This document shows positions 55,378 through 64,000 of a stretch of DNA of 64,000 bases, piece by piece (within the stretch, counting starts at the first letter, position 1; each line of letters starts with the position of its first letter). This DNA comes from Pochonia chlamydosporia 170. Its lineage: Eukaryota > Ascomycota > Sordariomycetes > Hypocreales > Clavicipitaceae. Position numbers and translations under genes: made by a program. A model generated the notes under the pieces. That model searched no databases. It saw only the letters and a list, made by a program, of their open reading frames with translations, and was not told where the DNA came from. Location: contig NC_035790.1 in NCBI RefSeq assembly GCF_001653235.2, forward strand, positions 4,712,001-4,776,000. Reading direction: 5' to 3'.

Positions 55378-56973
55378 ATGAAGTTATCTAGAGGGCTCGC
55401 CTTGCTTTTTGCCTCGGCTATCTCAGTTGCAGCCAGCGAGCCTGAGTCGTCGTCGCCGTCCCTGCTAAATGTTATCACAAAACTGCCAAAATGCTCGGTA
55501 TGACAAAGCAACCTCACTACACTGCTTCCGACTTCTTTTGACACAATATCAACAGGTGACATGCTTTGGCGAAGCATTGACGAAGACGAAATGCGAATTA
55601 ACCGATGAGAAGTGTATTTGCTCCGACCAAGTTCTTCTCGCAACGTCGACTGCTTGCGTTTTGAAAAGCTGTACTGTGAAAGAAGCCTTGAGTAAGTCAT
55701 ATGCACACACTGAATGACTATTCCACCAACTCAGCATAATTCTGCTCTCTCTAGTACACGTGAACCAAGACTAACTCTACTCCGAAGCTGTCAAAAGGCT
55801 CACGACGCAGGCATGTAACGAGCCCATCAGAGACAAGAACGCCGTCTATATCAGAGTTTCCGATGTTCTCGGCGTTATTTCAGCTCTCTTTATTGTTCAA
55901 AGATTCGCCTTCAAGTTATGGGCCAAGCAGGACTTTGGTTTAGACGACTGGTTCGCGCTCGCCACCATCATCAGCGGTGCGCCATCGACAGTCATCAACA
56001 CGTACGGAGTTGGCGCCAACGGAATTGGACGAGATGCGTGGACCCTCAGCTTCGACCAGCTTTACAACTTTGGAAAGTTTTTCTACGTTGAAGAAGTCCT
56101 CTATTTTCTACAGATTGCAATGGTGAAGCTGGCATTGCTGTTCTTCTTCCTGCGTATCTTCCCAGCGCCGATTGTCCGTCGACTTCTCTGGGGCACTGTC
56201 GCTTTCACCGTTCTTTACGCCGTCGTTTTCGTATTTGTCGGAATCTTCACGTGTTCCCCAATAAGCTATTTTTGGACAAAGTGGGATCAAGAGCATACTG
56301 GAAAGTGTCTCGATATCAATGTTATTGCCTGGTCAAACGCCGGTGTTGGTATTGCCATAGATATCTGGATGCTGGCTATTCCATTGTGGCAACTGAAGGG
56401 GCTGAAGATGCATTGGAAGAAGAAAGTCAGCGTTGCGGCCATGTTTATGCTGGGTACATTGTAAGTGTCATACTCGCAACTCCTTGAAACACTGCACATT
56501 ACTGACTGCTCCTCAGCGTAACTGTCGTTAGTATTCTCAGACTCCGGTCCATCGTCGAGTTTGGTTCCGACTCCATGAACCCGACGTGGGACTTTTTCGA
56601 AGTGTCGCTATGGTCATGCATCGAGGTCAATGTGGGCATTTGGTGTGTCTGCTTGCCTTCATTCCGACTGCTTGTTGTTCGCCTGTTCCCGACTCTCAGT
56701 GGTTCGACAGCTCGAAGCTATGCTCGGTACGGCAGCAGCGTCAATCGGACAGCCGAGAAGAGCAACCGAAGTAGAGGCTTGGGTCCTAGTGCTACGGCGA
56801 CGTCTTCCTTCAACGATCGGCCGAGTCGGTCTAATCCTGGAAATAACCAGATTGCCTATCACAAGTCTTATACTGTCGAAGTTTCAGACATGGACGAAGT
56901 TGCTCTTGTCCCTTTAGGAGACCATGAGTCACGGACAAGGGTTAGTAGCAGCCGCAGCCGGGGAAGTGTATAA
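55378..56973 (+). CDS. CFEM-domain seven-helix receptor-like protein (PTH11 type)
   Basis: Four exons, 55378-55497, 55556-55691, 55788-56460 and 56517-56973, 461 aa. The signal peptide (GLALLFASAISVAAS) leads into a CFEM domain with eight Cys (KC, VTC, TKC, EKCIC, TAC, KSC, QAC). Seven hydrophobic helices of the fungal rhodopsin/PTH11 group follow, with KDQ-type loops AKQDFGLDDWFALATII, VEEVLYFLQIAMVKLALLFF and LRIFP, then CSPISYFWTKWD and SLWSCIEVNVGIWCVCLP. The cytoplasmic tail is Ser/Arg-rich. In Magnaporthe, PTH11 senses surface cues for appressorium formation. The ligand and G-protein coupling here are unknown. Confidence 0.92.
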
Positions 56974-57169
56974 TACTATTGAGGAATATTACGCTTAGGA
57001 ACGAATTTTCTACTGTATGAGTAATTATATCATGGCTTTTTTCAAAGGCTTACTTAATTTTTATTGGTCCATAATACATAAATATTCATTATTGAGTTAT
57101 TTAGGTGAACATTACGAGTTGGTCTTCAGCCAAGTAGTTGTCGATGCTGTAGTCTTTGCTCTCTTCAAG

Positions 57170-59176
57170 TCAGGCTTTACGCACCTCGCACGTTGCAGTC
57201 GTCCTTGCTTTTGGATCAGACTCCGAGATCGCCGTCATTGTGACCACTCCAACATCGTCCGCGTTCGATGTTGCGCCAACCGCAATATTAACTTGGATTT
57301 TTTCTCCAAATTTTGCGGCCACAAGCGCATTGGGAACCTCAGTGCGCCACCCTTTGCCCTTGACCTGCGCCTCGAGCCTATAAATGTCGTAGCCTAAATT
57401 CTTGTCCAACACAGGCGTATTCCCACAGCCCTTGGTGTATTTCCCGTCATTGGTGAGGTCAAAAGAGCAAAAGATACCCTTGCTGGTCGGGCTATTGCCA
57501 CCGGACTCGGGACGACCCTCGCTCAACTTGACGCTAAACTTGCTCTTGTTGGTGCTGTTCAGAGCCCGCGCCCCGACGGTATAAGACAAAACACCAGACT
57601 CGTCACGCATTTTCTCGAGGACATAGAAATGAAGGCCATTCGGCTCGTCTTTGTACTCGGGCTTGCTGCCAGAGCGTGTGCCAGCGTGGAAGAGCGCGTC
57701 CAGAAGTTGCCTGTAGTCGCCCATGGTGATCATTGCCTCGGTTCCATTGGGACGAATAAAGTCTCTTAATTTGATGTCTTGAGGATTTGCGTCAATAGTC
57801 CATTGGAAGGGCTGGTCGTCTTCATTTTTGGTCTTGCTGATCATGACACCGGCGTCACCCTGGAATGAGTCCGCACCCATTCTGTCGACTACTTCCATCT
57901 CGTAGTTGTTGTAGCCACCTCCGTCGCAGTATAAATCGGTGTTGACGTCGCATTTGGGAGACATGTCTTTGTCGAGGAGGATGCGTACGCCAATGCGGTC
58001 TGAAACCACTGATCTTGCGGTGATGGTTGTGACCAGAGGGCCCGTTGTCCGGAGGTTTTTTCTCGGGATTCTGACAATGCTGCTTTCGTCAATGAGCCCG
58101 ATTTGGAGCTTGTCGCGTACGGTGTGTAGTGATCCCATTGATGCCCCTTGCACGGGAGGAACTTGCCATCTGGTATGAGGACCACCAGGGCCGTTGAAGG
58201 AACCTCTCGATAACATGGACCATGGGCCAGTGAATGCACGTCGGAGAGGCGTACCGTAGGGGTTGTTGTAGTTGTCGGCAATATTTAACAAGTGGCTTAG
58301 TTCATGGGCAAAAGTAGCCATGCCTGAGCTTTCACACTGCACAGACGAACCACCACCTGCGTTGGGCCAGAAGGCAGATGCTGCAGCCCATGATGTCCAA
58401 GGGACATATCTTGTTGTGGCGTAGTTTGGTAATGTGGCATTTCCAACGTTCTTTGGTGGGCCAAATGAATCTGGAACGTCTTCTTTGCTATTGAACTTCA
58501 TTTCTCCGAACTCTTGCCATGTGGATGATTCATCTTGTCCAGCTGAGAGAAGGAATACGAGCTCAAACTTGCTAGCCGTATCGTTTCCAACCTCATTTTT
58601 CCAGAGATTGAGCGCATCACCCCGAATATCAAGTGAGCACCGCGTGCCAGGTGGGCACGCCCCTGGATTAAAACGGTTGTCGATACCATACTGCCACGAT
58701 AGGGATGGCATTCGGTATGGTCCAAAGGATGTCAGATCCACGCCGTATCGGCCATGAGAATCTTCCATCCAGTACTCATGGAGGGTATGACCCCGGTTGA
58801 GGTCCCCCGGCTTGTTGAGGAAATCACGGTACCAAGCAGGCACATCCTTGCGAGGAATATTTGCGGCTTCGGCGGTTGGCGTGCCGAAAATCGTCGAGTT
58901 TGGAGGCCCTGTGATGGTGAAGTTCATGTCGTTGTAGTCAATGGTGACGAGCGCAATGTTGAAGTTTCGTGCCTGGCCCTTCTTGGAAGGGTCGTTCCAT
59001 TTGGTCCCAGGAGGAGCTTTGAAATCGGCCCATGTCATGTTATCAGGATTGACCCAATGTTGAGGGTCAATTACCTTGAATGGGTCGCCTGAAGGAGCTG
59101 CCGCATCAGAAGCTTGGCCCAGGAGGGCTGCGACGACTGTCGCCAGCACAGCCGGTGATGGTGATTTGGACCACAT
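57170..59176 (-). CDS. Secreted M6-like zinc metalloprotease
   Basis: A single-exon 668-aa protein. The ATG at 59176 (MWSKSPSPAVLATVVAALLG) gives a signal peptide ending near QASDA; the frame extends 8 codons further but without an ATG. The zinc motif HELSHLLNIAD is at about residues 291-301, the HExxHxxxxxD pattern of metzincin-like M6 peptidases (immune inhibitor A group). Around it are GHTLHEYWMEDSHGRYG and YNNPYGTPLRRAFTGPWSML. The C-terminal half contains GLHFYVLEKMRDESGVLSY and a beta-rich tail. Bacterial M6 enzymes cleave host defence proteins. For this fungal member, extracellular protein degradation is likely and host targeting is inference. It converges with the receptor gene. Confidence 0.87.
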   Translation of the reverse strand: MWSKSPSPAVLATVVAALLGQASDAAAPSGDPFKVIDPQHWVNPDNMTWADFKAPPGTKWNDPSKKGQARNFNIALVTIDYNDMNFTITGPPNSTIFGTPTAEAANIPRKDVPAWYRDFLNKPGDLNRGHTLHEYWMEDSHGRYGVDLTSFGPYRMPSLSWQYGIDNRFNPGACPPGTRCSLDIRGDALNLWKNEVGNDTASKFELVFLLSAGQDESSTWQEFGEMKFNSKEDVPDSFGPPKNVGNATLPNYATTRYVPWTSWAAASAFWPNAGGGSSVQCESSGMATFAHELSHLLNIADNYNNPYGTPLRRAFTGPWSMLSRGSFNGPGGPHTRWQVPPVQGASMGSLHTVRDKLQIGLIDESSIVRIPRKNLRTTGPLVTTITARSVVSDRIGVRILLDKDMSPKCDVNTDLYCDGGGYNNYEMEVVDRMGADSFQGDAGVMISKTKNEDDQPFQWTIDANPQDIKLRDFIRPNGTEAMITMGDYRQLLDALFHAGTRSGSKPEYKDEPNGLHFYVLEKMRDESGVLSYTVGARALNSTNKSKFSVKLSEGRPESGGNSPTSKGIFCSFDLTNDGKYTKGCGNTPVLDKNLGYDIYRLEAQVKGKGWRTEVPNALVAAKFGEKIQVNIAVGATSNADDVGVVTMTAISESDPKARTTATCEVRKA

Positions 59177-59252
59177 TGTCGTCTCGGCTGTGATTCCCAA
59201 ACCTGCGAAGTTGGAGCTGTCTGGCGATTTCTCAGAGCAGCATGAGGAAGCA

Positions 59253-59259
59253 TTTTATA
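59253..59259 (-). promoter_or_regulatory. TATA-box candidate for the metalloprotease gene
   Basis: TATAAAA on the minus strand lies about 77 bp upstream of the start codon at 59176. Confidence 0.5.
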
Positions 59260-61235
59260 TGCAGGTCACCTTGGTCACCTCGGGCAAGTGTTCCACGGCA
59301 GAGACTGGCTCTTTCCGAAGGAGCCTTCCATTATAGGAAGCTGATATAATTTCGGGGCTTTGGCCATCATCAATATGAACGAACCTCGACTGCTTGTCCT
59401 CCACCCGTCGATTGTGCTTCACAAAAAGTCATTTCCCCGCTCCGCTGCCATATTCGGACTGCTCCTCAACCCCACGCGACTGCAAAACGGCTGTGTCACG
59501 ACTGGAAGACGACATGGAGTGATGAAGCAGGCAAGTGTCATGTTTCTTCAACCAGGGTTACGAGTTTAAGCGTGGACCAGCACCGATTAAACACCAATTA
59601 AGCGTCAGCTTGGCGTTGCAGTGTATCTTTGTGCCCGATGGGACCTACTGGATGTAGGCTAGTTGGTGCTCCTCACCTCAACACCACGCATGAGAGCTGG
59701 GTGGATTAATATATTATAATTGCGCAGGCTTGCTTTGACGGGTCCTGCACCCGAGTAATGAACTTTGTTTGTCATCCAGATGTTGACTGGTCATCTTGCA
59801 TGACCGAACTCAATTTGTATGGATTTACCGAGGATAGATCAGACTGGCCTAGACCAGACCTGTTGACCCTTTGCAAATCTGGTTCAGTCTGGTTCAGCAA
59901 TCTGCATTGGTGCCATCAACTGTCACGAGCTTCAAGATGGGACACATGGAGGCACCCGACATGTTGTGCCAGAGAGGGGTTCGGTCTTCTAAATGGACAG
60001 GTAGCTGCGTGAACCAAATTATCAATTAGTATCAATGATTTGATGCAGTTCGAGCAGCTCAGTCTGATAAATGCTTGCCCTTGAACGGAAATTACCGGCT
60101 TTATTATTGTGGTTGCCGCTGGGACACGGACTATCCACCATGGCTCCTTTCTTGTCAATAATCCACTGGATCTGACCTTCTGGATATTCAACGACCAATG
60201 AAGCCGACTTCATCCAACACCTATTATCACACGTCCCAAATGTGCATCCTCTGCACCGAGACAGTTTGTTGATCGACCCTCACGGAGCGCCACCCGCTCG
60301 GAAGACTCACACTACTTTATGCATCAAACCCGTCAGGGAGGTTTGGCTCCCGACGGCCCCTTACGCCTGCTACGTTGGTTGGCTCTGTGTCAGTTTCGAC
60401 TGTAGACCAGTTCAATCTTCTATGCCGATATCAGACTATATCAGGGAGATGGTGGATCGCCTCAGCGCTATAAGCGCGAATGTCGCTTTTCTGGAATGTA
60501 GCATGGCGGAAATTAGCAGGGCTTATCCTGACTGAGCCGATGAGACATGACTGGAATAGCACGGAGGAACGCCATACAACATCAAGGGCACTCCAGTCGG
60601 GATGTACTTTACAGTGCCGTGTTGTTTAAATTACCCAAGGCCGTGGCGAAAGTACGTCAACGACCGCTCTCTTTCAACTAACCTTCTCGCAATGTCAATT
60701 ACCTTCAACACTTCAAAGCACAAAGTTGCTATTTTAGGCGGAGTCGCTTGGCATTGCTACCAAGGTATCGTGAGCCCGAACCCCTGGGCTATGTCTTGTC
60801 AATCCAGGTGAGACACTCGAACTTGCGAAACTCACATCCTTCGACAATTAATATCATTGGAGGGCTTTGGTATCGCAATCCTCACGGGCGTCAGGAACAT
60901 TACCATCGTGGTTGGCAGATGTGCCTGACTTGATACCATGTCTCACCGTGTCCACCGCATAGGAGCATCACCTCCAAGCATTCATTCCACGAATGGGGTT
61001 CACATACCAAACTCCTCCAGACTCTCAACTTGCCTCATTCCAAAACGTCGATGTGAAGCAGCACATCTGTCTCGGTTCTGGGAAGCGGTCACCCAGCATG
61101 CTCCGGGTTCATGGCTCACTGTGGCAACCCAGTCGAGATAAAAAGGCGCCGTATGGCAAGTCATGGCCGCCGTAGCCTATGCGTCTGCCTCCTCAACCCT
61201 CACAGATAGACCTCTCTCCAAGACCTGTATTCAAA
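59260..61235. other. 2-kb intergenic region
   Basis: No gene is supported. A short repeat CTGGTTCAG occurs twice at 59879-59898. An ATAAAAA at about 61138 is placed as a possible TATA element for the small secreted protein gene. Confidence 0.5.
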
Positions 61236-61478
61236 ATGAAGTACGCCGCTGTTCTCTTCGCCTGTCTGGCTGGCATTGCCGCCGCCGCGCCAGTTGTCAA
61301 CACTGTCGACTACACATTCAAGGAAACTGGTGACGCCCTCAAGCAGCATCTCGACCATATCACTTCTGACGACTTGAAGGCAATTTTGGGTGACAAGTAC
61401 GGCCAGGACTTCGATATCGCGTTCAAGGATTCGACCGGCACAATTGCGGGACACATTACTGGCAAGTTTTTCCACTAG
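61236..61478 (+). CDS. Small secreted protein, cysteine-free
   Basis: 80 aa from the ATG at 61236; the frame extends 19 codons upstream to another ATG at 61179, but the signal peptide starts at MKYAAVLFACLAGIAAA. The mature part (about 62 aa, from APVVNTVDYTFKE) has no Cys and contains an amphipathic helix (ALKQHLDHITSDDLKAILG) followed by DFDIAFKDSTGTIAGHITG. No family was recognised. Size and secretion fit a candidate effector or a small secreted hydrolase-associated protein, but there is no direct evidence for either. An intron in the 3' flank cannot be excluded. Confidence 0.65.
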   Translation: MKYAAVLFACLAGIAAAAPVVNTVDYTFKETGDALKQHLDHITSDDLKAILGDKYGQDFDIAFKDSTGTIAGHITGKFFH

Positions 61479-61966
61479 CCAGAGGATTATGGTGAGTTGC
61501 TCCCGCTGTCTAGAAATATCCCTTTTGAAAGAAAATCCAACAGGGCCATTGCAATAGTAGTACTGACTCTTGTTTAATAGAGTGAAAGGTTGATCGAGGC
61601 GGCGGTCGTGATTGATGTGCCTCACACGTAAGGGGGCATGTACCACGTTGGCATCGCCAGTGATCGGTCATCAAGGAGCATAATGGTAGCCTTTTCGGAT
61701 CAGAATGAGCTGCCACAAGAAAATAAATACATACTAGTCATAAGACGAACATTCTGTTCCGATTTTCCGTTGCCGTTATGCGAAATGACTCCGCTAGATC
61801 CAGTTGGTGAGATGCCTTTACACACGTCGTGTTTGTGCCAATTAATGCAGCCCCCAGAACCAGTGTTTTAAACAAAATATTATATCCTTGCATCTAACTA
61901 CTATCTGGTCATTCAAAAAGCCGGTGTGTAAAGCGCGCAAAGTAGATAACCATGACACGGCATTTA
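61479..61966. other. Intergenic region downstream of the small secreted protein gene
   Basis: 488 bp holding the 3' flanks of two converging genes. No further feature is seen. Confidence 0.5.
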
Positions 61967-63102
61967 TTACAGCCGAGATCTCTCAACACGCTCTCCCTCC
62001 TTGTTGAACCAGATCTTATCGCCCGAAACCATAGACTCTTGCAAAGCTGCTCCAATCTTGACGGCTGCCACGGCAGTTGCCAACTTCACCGGCACCTCCG
62101 TGTCATCGAGGCAGCAAGCAGTAAACTCGTTAGCCTCAGTGTTGAAAGCATTCTTGAATCGATCCCAGTAGGTCTTGGGAACTTCATGCCTAATGCCATT
62201 AGGTTCGTAGACGCGGACCAGGTTTGCAGTAGGGATCGTGTTGACACCAATTTTGCCCTTGGTGCCAATTATTTCGGTAGTGTCTTCTTGGCCGGCAGCC
62301 ATCATTCTGGAGCAGTATAGGTAGACGATTCGGCCGTCGACGAATTCAATCAGACCGACGGCGTTATCACGGTCGTTGTACTTGCGCAGATCTGGCTCCA
62401 CGGCCGTGATGCCAACGGCACTAACCGACTTGACCTTGCTTTCGCCGTCTTCTCCAAAGAACCATAGCGCCAAGTCGATATCGTGAATGGAGCAGTCGAC
62501 AAAAATGCCACCGCTAAACTGAGCGTAGGCGACAAAAAATCCAGAGGGATCAAGCATGTCGCAGGTCTGGCTTCGGAAAACTGAAGGTCGACCAATGAGT
62601 CCGGCCTTCATCTTGGAATACGCATCGCGGTAGCTGTCGTCGAAGCGTCTGGAGAAGCCACACATGACTTTGAGGTCTGGTCGACGGGCGGCAGCATCAA
62701 CAACCGTTTGCGACTGTGAAAGTTGTCAGAAACATTTTGGTCTGGATTAACGACTACAAAGGGTGTTACACCTACCACTTCAGCAGACGTAGCCAGTGGT
62801 TTCTCGCATAGAACATGCTTGCCGGCCTCAATGGCAGCAATCGCCTGTGCGGCATGAACTGCGGTGGCGGAGGCAACGCAGATGGCCTCCAACCCATTGT
62901 GCTTTAGCATGTCATCGTAATGCTCATAGATTCCAATTCCAGAAGGTCCCAGGTGTTCCTTGGCCCATTCCCGCTCTTCTGCATCTGGTGTAGAGACGGC
63001 AACGAGCTCTGCACGGGGCACGGATTGGAAGAAATTGAGTGCATGTCGCTTGCCCATGCGTCCGAGACCGGCGACACCAACCTTGAGTTTTGTAGGCGTC
63101 AT
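61967..63102 (-). CDS. Gfo/Idh/MocA-family oxidoreductase (inositol 2-dehydrogenase-like)
   Basis: Two exons, 63102-62776 and 62713-61967, 357 aa. The 62-bp intron joins TSAEVV to SQTVVDAAARRPDLKVMCGF. The N-terminal Rossmann fold has GVAGLGRMGKRHALNFF, and the family motif CEKPLA is near residue 98. The C-terminal domain includes GFSRRFDDSYRDAY, GGIFVDCSIHDIDLALWFFG and RMMAAGQEDTTEIIGTKG, which fit myo-inositol dehydrogenase-like enzymes that oxidise cyclitols or sugars with NAD(P). No signal peptide, so it is cytosolic. The precise substrate is not known. Confidence 0.9.
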
Positions 63103-64000
63103 TATTATCGCTGCACCGCAATTTTAGGAATAAAGAAGAAAAGATCGACTACTTAAGTCTTGGAGATTGTCAATTGAATTGTTGCGAGAGTAAGAATTTT
63201 ATATCGTGTGGCAAGCTGTGACGATGGTTCTTACATCGTGATCGACCAGCTGGGCTCACTGTGCTCAGCAAACTCTCCGACTGCTCCTGGCGGTGGAGAG
63301 GCGCTATCGCCAATTCAGTGATGCGATGGGTGCTTTAGCGTCTCCGATCGTCCGTAGTGCAATGCAGCAGGCTGCAATGCACCAACCACCTCCCTACTGA
63401 AGGGAACGAACGGGTGGAACGCCGTCTCGTTCAAACATTTGAACCAGACGTTTGAAGGTTGCCTCTACACGGATGTGTGGAGGAGTGAACAGCCAGTTGA
63501 GGTAAAATTGGGGTAAATGGAGACAGAGTGGGAACAAGCTAACGGCAGGTGTTGATTGTCCGCTCCTGCCTTCCCATTGCAGCGGCTGCTACAAGACCAC
63601 ATGGTCAGCTTTTCTGGTGGCAGCTAGAGTTTTCTTGATCTCTTTATTTCGTTGCCCTCGACCCAATTTCCACGTAACCACAGAATTGGCAAAATCAATT
63701 GATACGGCTCGTTGTTTTCCATTCATCGTAATTCAACAAGCCCACCATTGCCGGCCTGCCGCCTTGCAGGGCTCACTGACAAGGGTCTGCGCCGCCTGGC
63801 ACATCTGGGGCACCCATGTCCCGCCAATATATCGTCCCGCTTCGGCAATGGAGGTAACACCAGATTGATGTCACATTTCAGGCAAGAGTGTCCGATGCCT
63901 TCTATTTTTCGATATCAAGCGAGAGCAAAGGTACATGCGGTATTGATACAGTTCAATTCCGAGGCTTTACATTCATCATGTCTCTTGACTGCATGCGTTT
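63103..64000. other. Right-end intergenic region
   Basis: Promoter of the Gfo/Idh/MocA gene, then sequence without a supported gene. A frame at 63617-63868 has no recognisable content. Confidence 0.45.

Noticed and set aside
1..64000. CRISPR array or prokaryotic operon structure
   Set aside because: The genes are intron-containing and eukaryotic; no spaced direct repeats of the CRISPR type were seen.

Overview
The window reads as nuclear DNA of a filamentous ascomycete, most likely Hypocreales. Genes are split by short introns (about 45-110 bp, GT...AG, several with a CTAAC-type branch site). Gene families typical of Pezizomycotina are present: a HET-domain protein, a CFEM/PTH11-type receptor, an NmrA-like reductase, a DUF1996 protein, secreted subtilisin-like and M6-like proteases and fungal sugar transporters. 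A close relative of Metarhizium or another invertebrate- or plant-associated fungus is plausible, but the species cannot be fixed from the sequence alone.

Layout. 0-20 kb is mostly conserved cell machinery: a RING-finger protein with a SUMO-interacting motif (cut by the left edge), an uncharacterised coiled-coil protein, an aldo-keto reductase, the ribosome-rescue factor Dom34/Pelota, a WD40 protein of the WDR44/Dgr2 type, thioredoxin, and the ribosome-assembly WD40 protein Rrb1. It is interrupted by a 3.2-kb gene-free stretch and by a complete Mutator-like DNA transposon (9669-12643) with 63-bp terminal inverted repeats identical in all positions, an 8-bp target duplication and an uninterrupted 806-codon transposase. 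It sits 441 bp upstream of the WD40 gene.

20-33 kb carries a HET-domain gene and a run of transport and sugar metabolism genes: an APC-family permease, a sugar transporter broken by a one-base frameshift, a divergently transcribed polyol (sorbitol/arabinitol-type) dehydrogenase, a flavin-reductase-like protein and a TDT-family dicarboxylate/sulfite transporter. The transporter and dehydrogenase share a 778-bp promoter with motifs resembling binding sites of carbon-control factors. 33-45 kb is gene-poor: a single-pass membrane protein, a second sugar transporter, and an NmrA-like reductase with a GC-AG intron, separated by long intergenic stretches. One of these stretches holds a C21/A17 homopolymer junction.

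45-63 kb is rich in secreted or surface proteins: DUF1996 protein, subtilisin-like protease, bicupin oxalate decarboxylase-like enzyme, CFEM receptor, M6-like metalloprotease and an 80-aa cysteine-free secreted protein. An N2227-family methyltransferase and an inositol-dehydrogenase-like oxidoreductase are interspersed. The genes face different ways and have their own promoters, so this is an accessory, host- or environment-facing neighbourhood and not an operon or an obvious biosynthetic cluster. Exon boundaries were placed by reading frame, splice signals and protein continuity. No alignment or transcript data were available.
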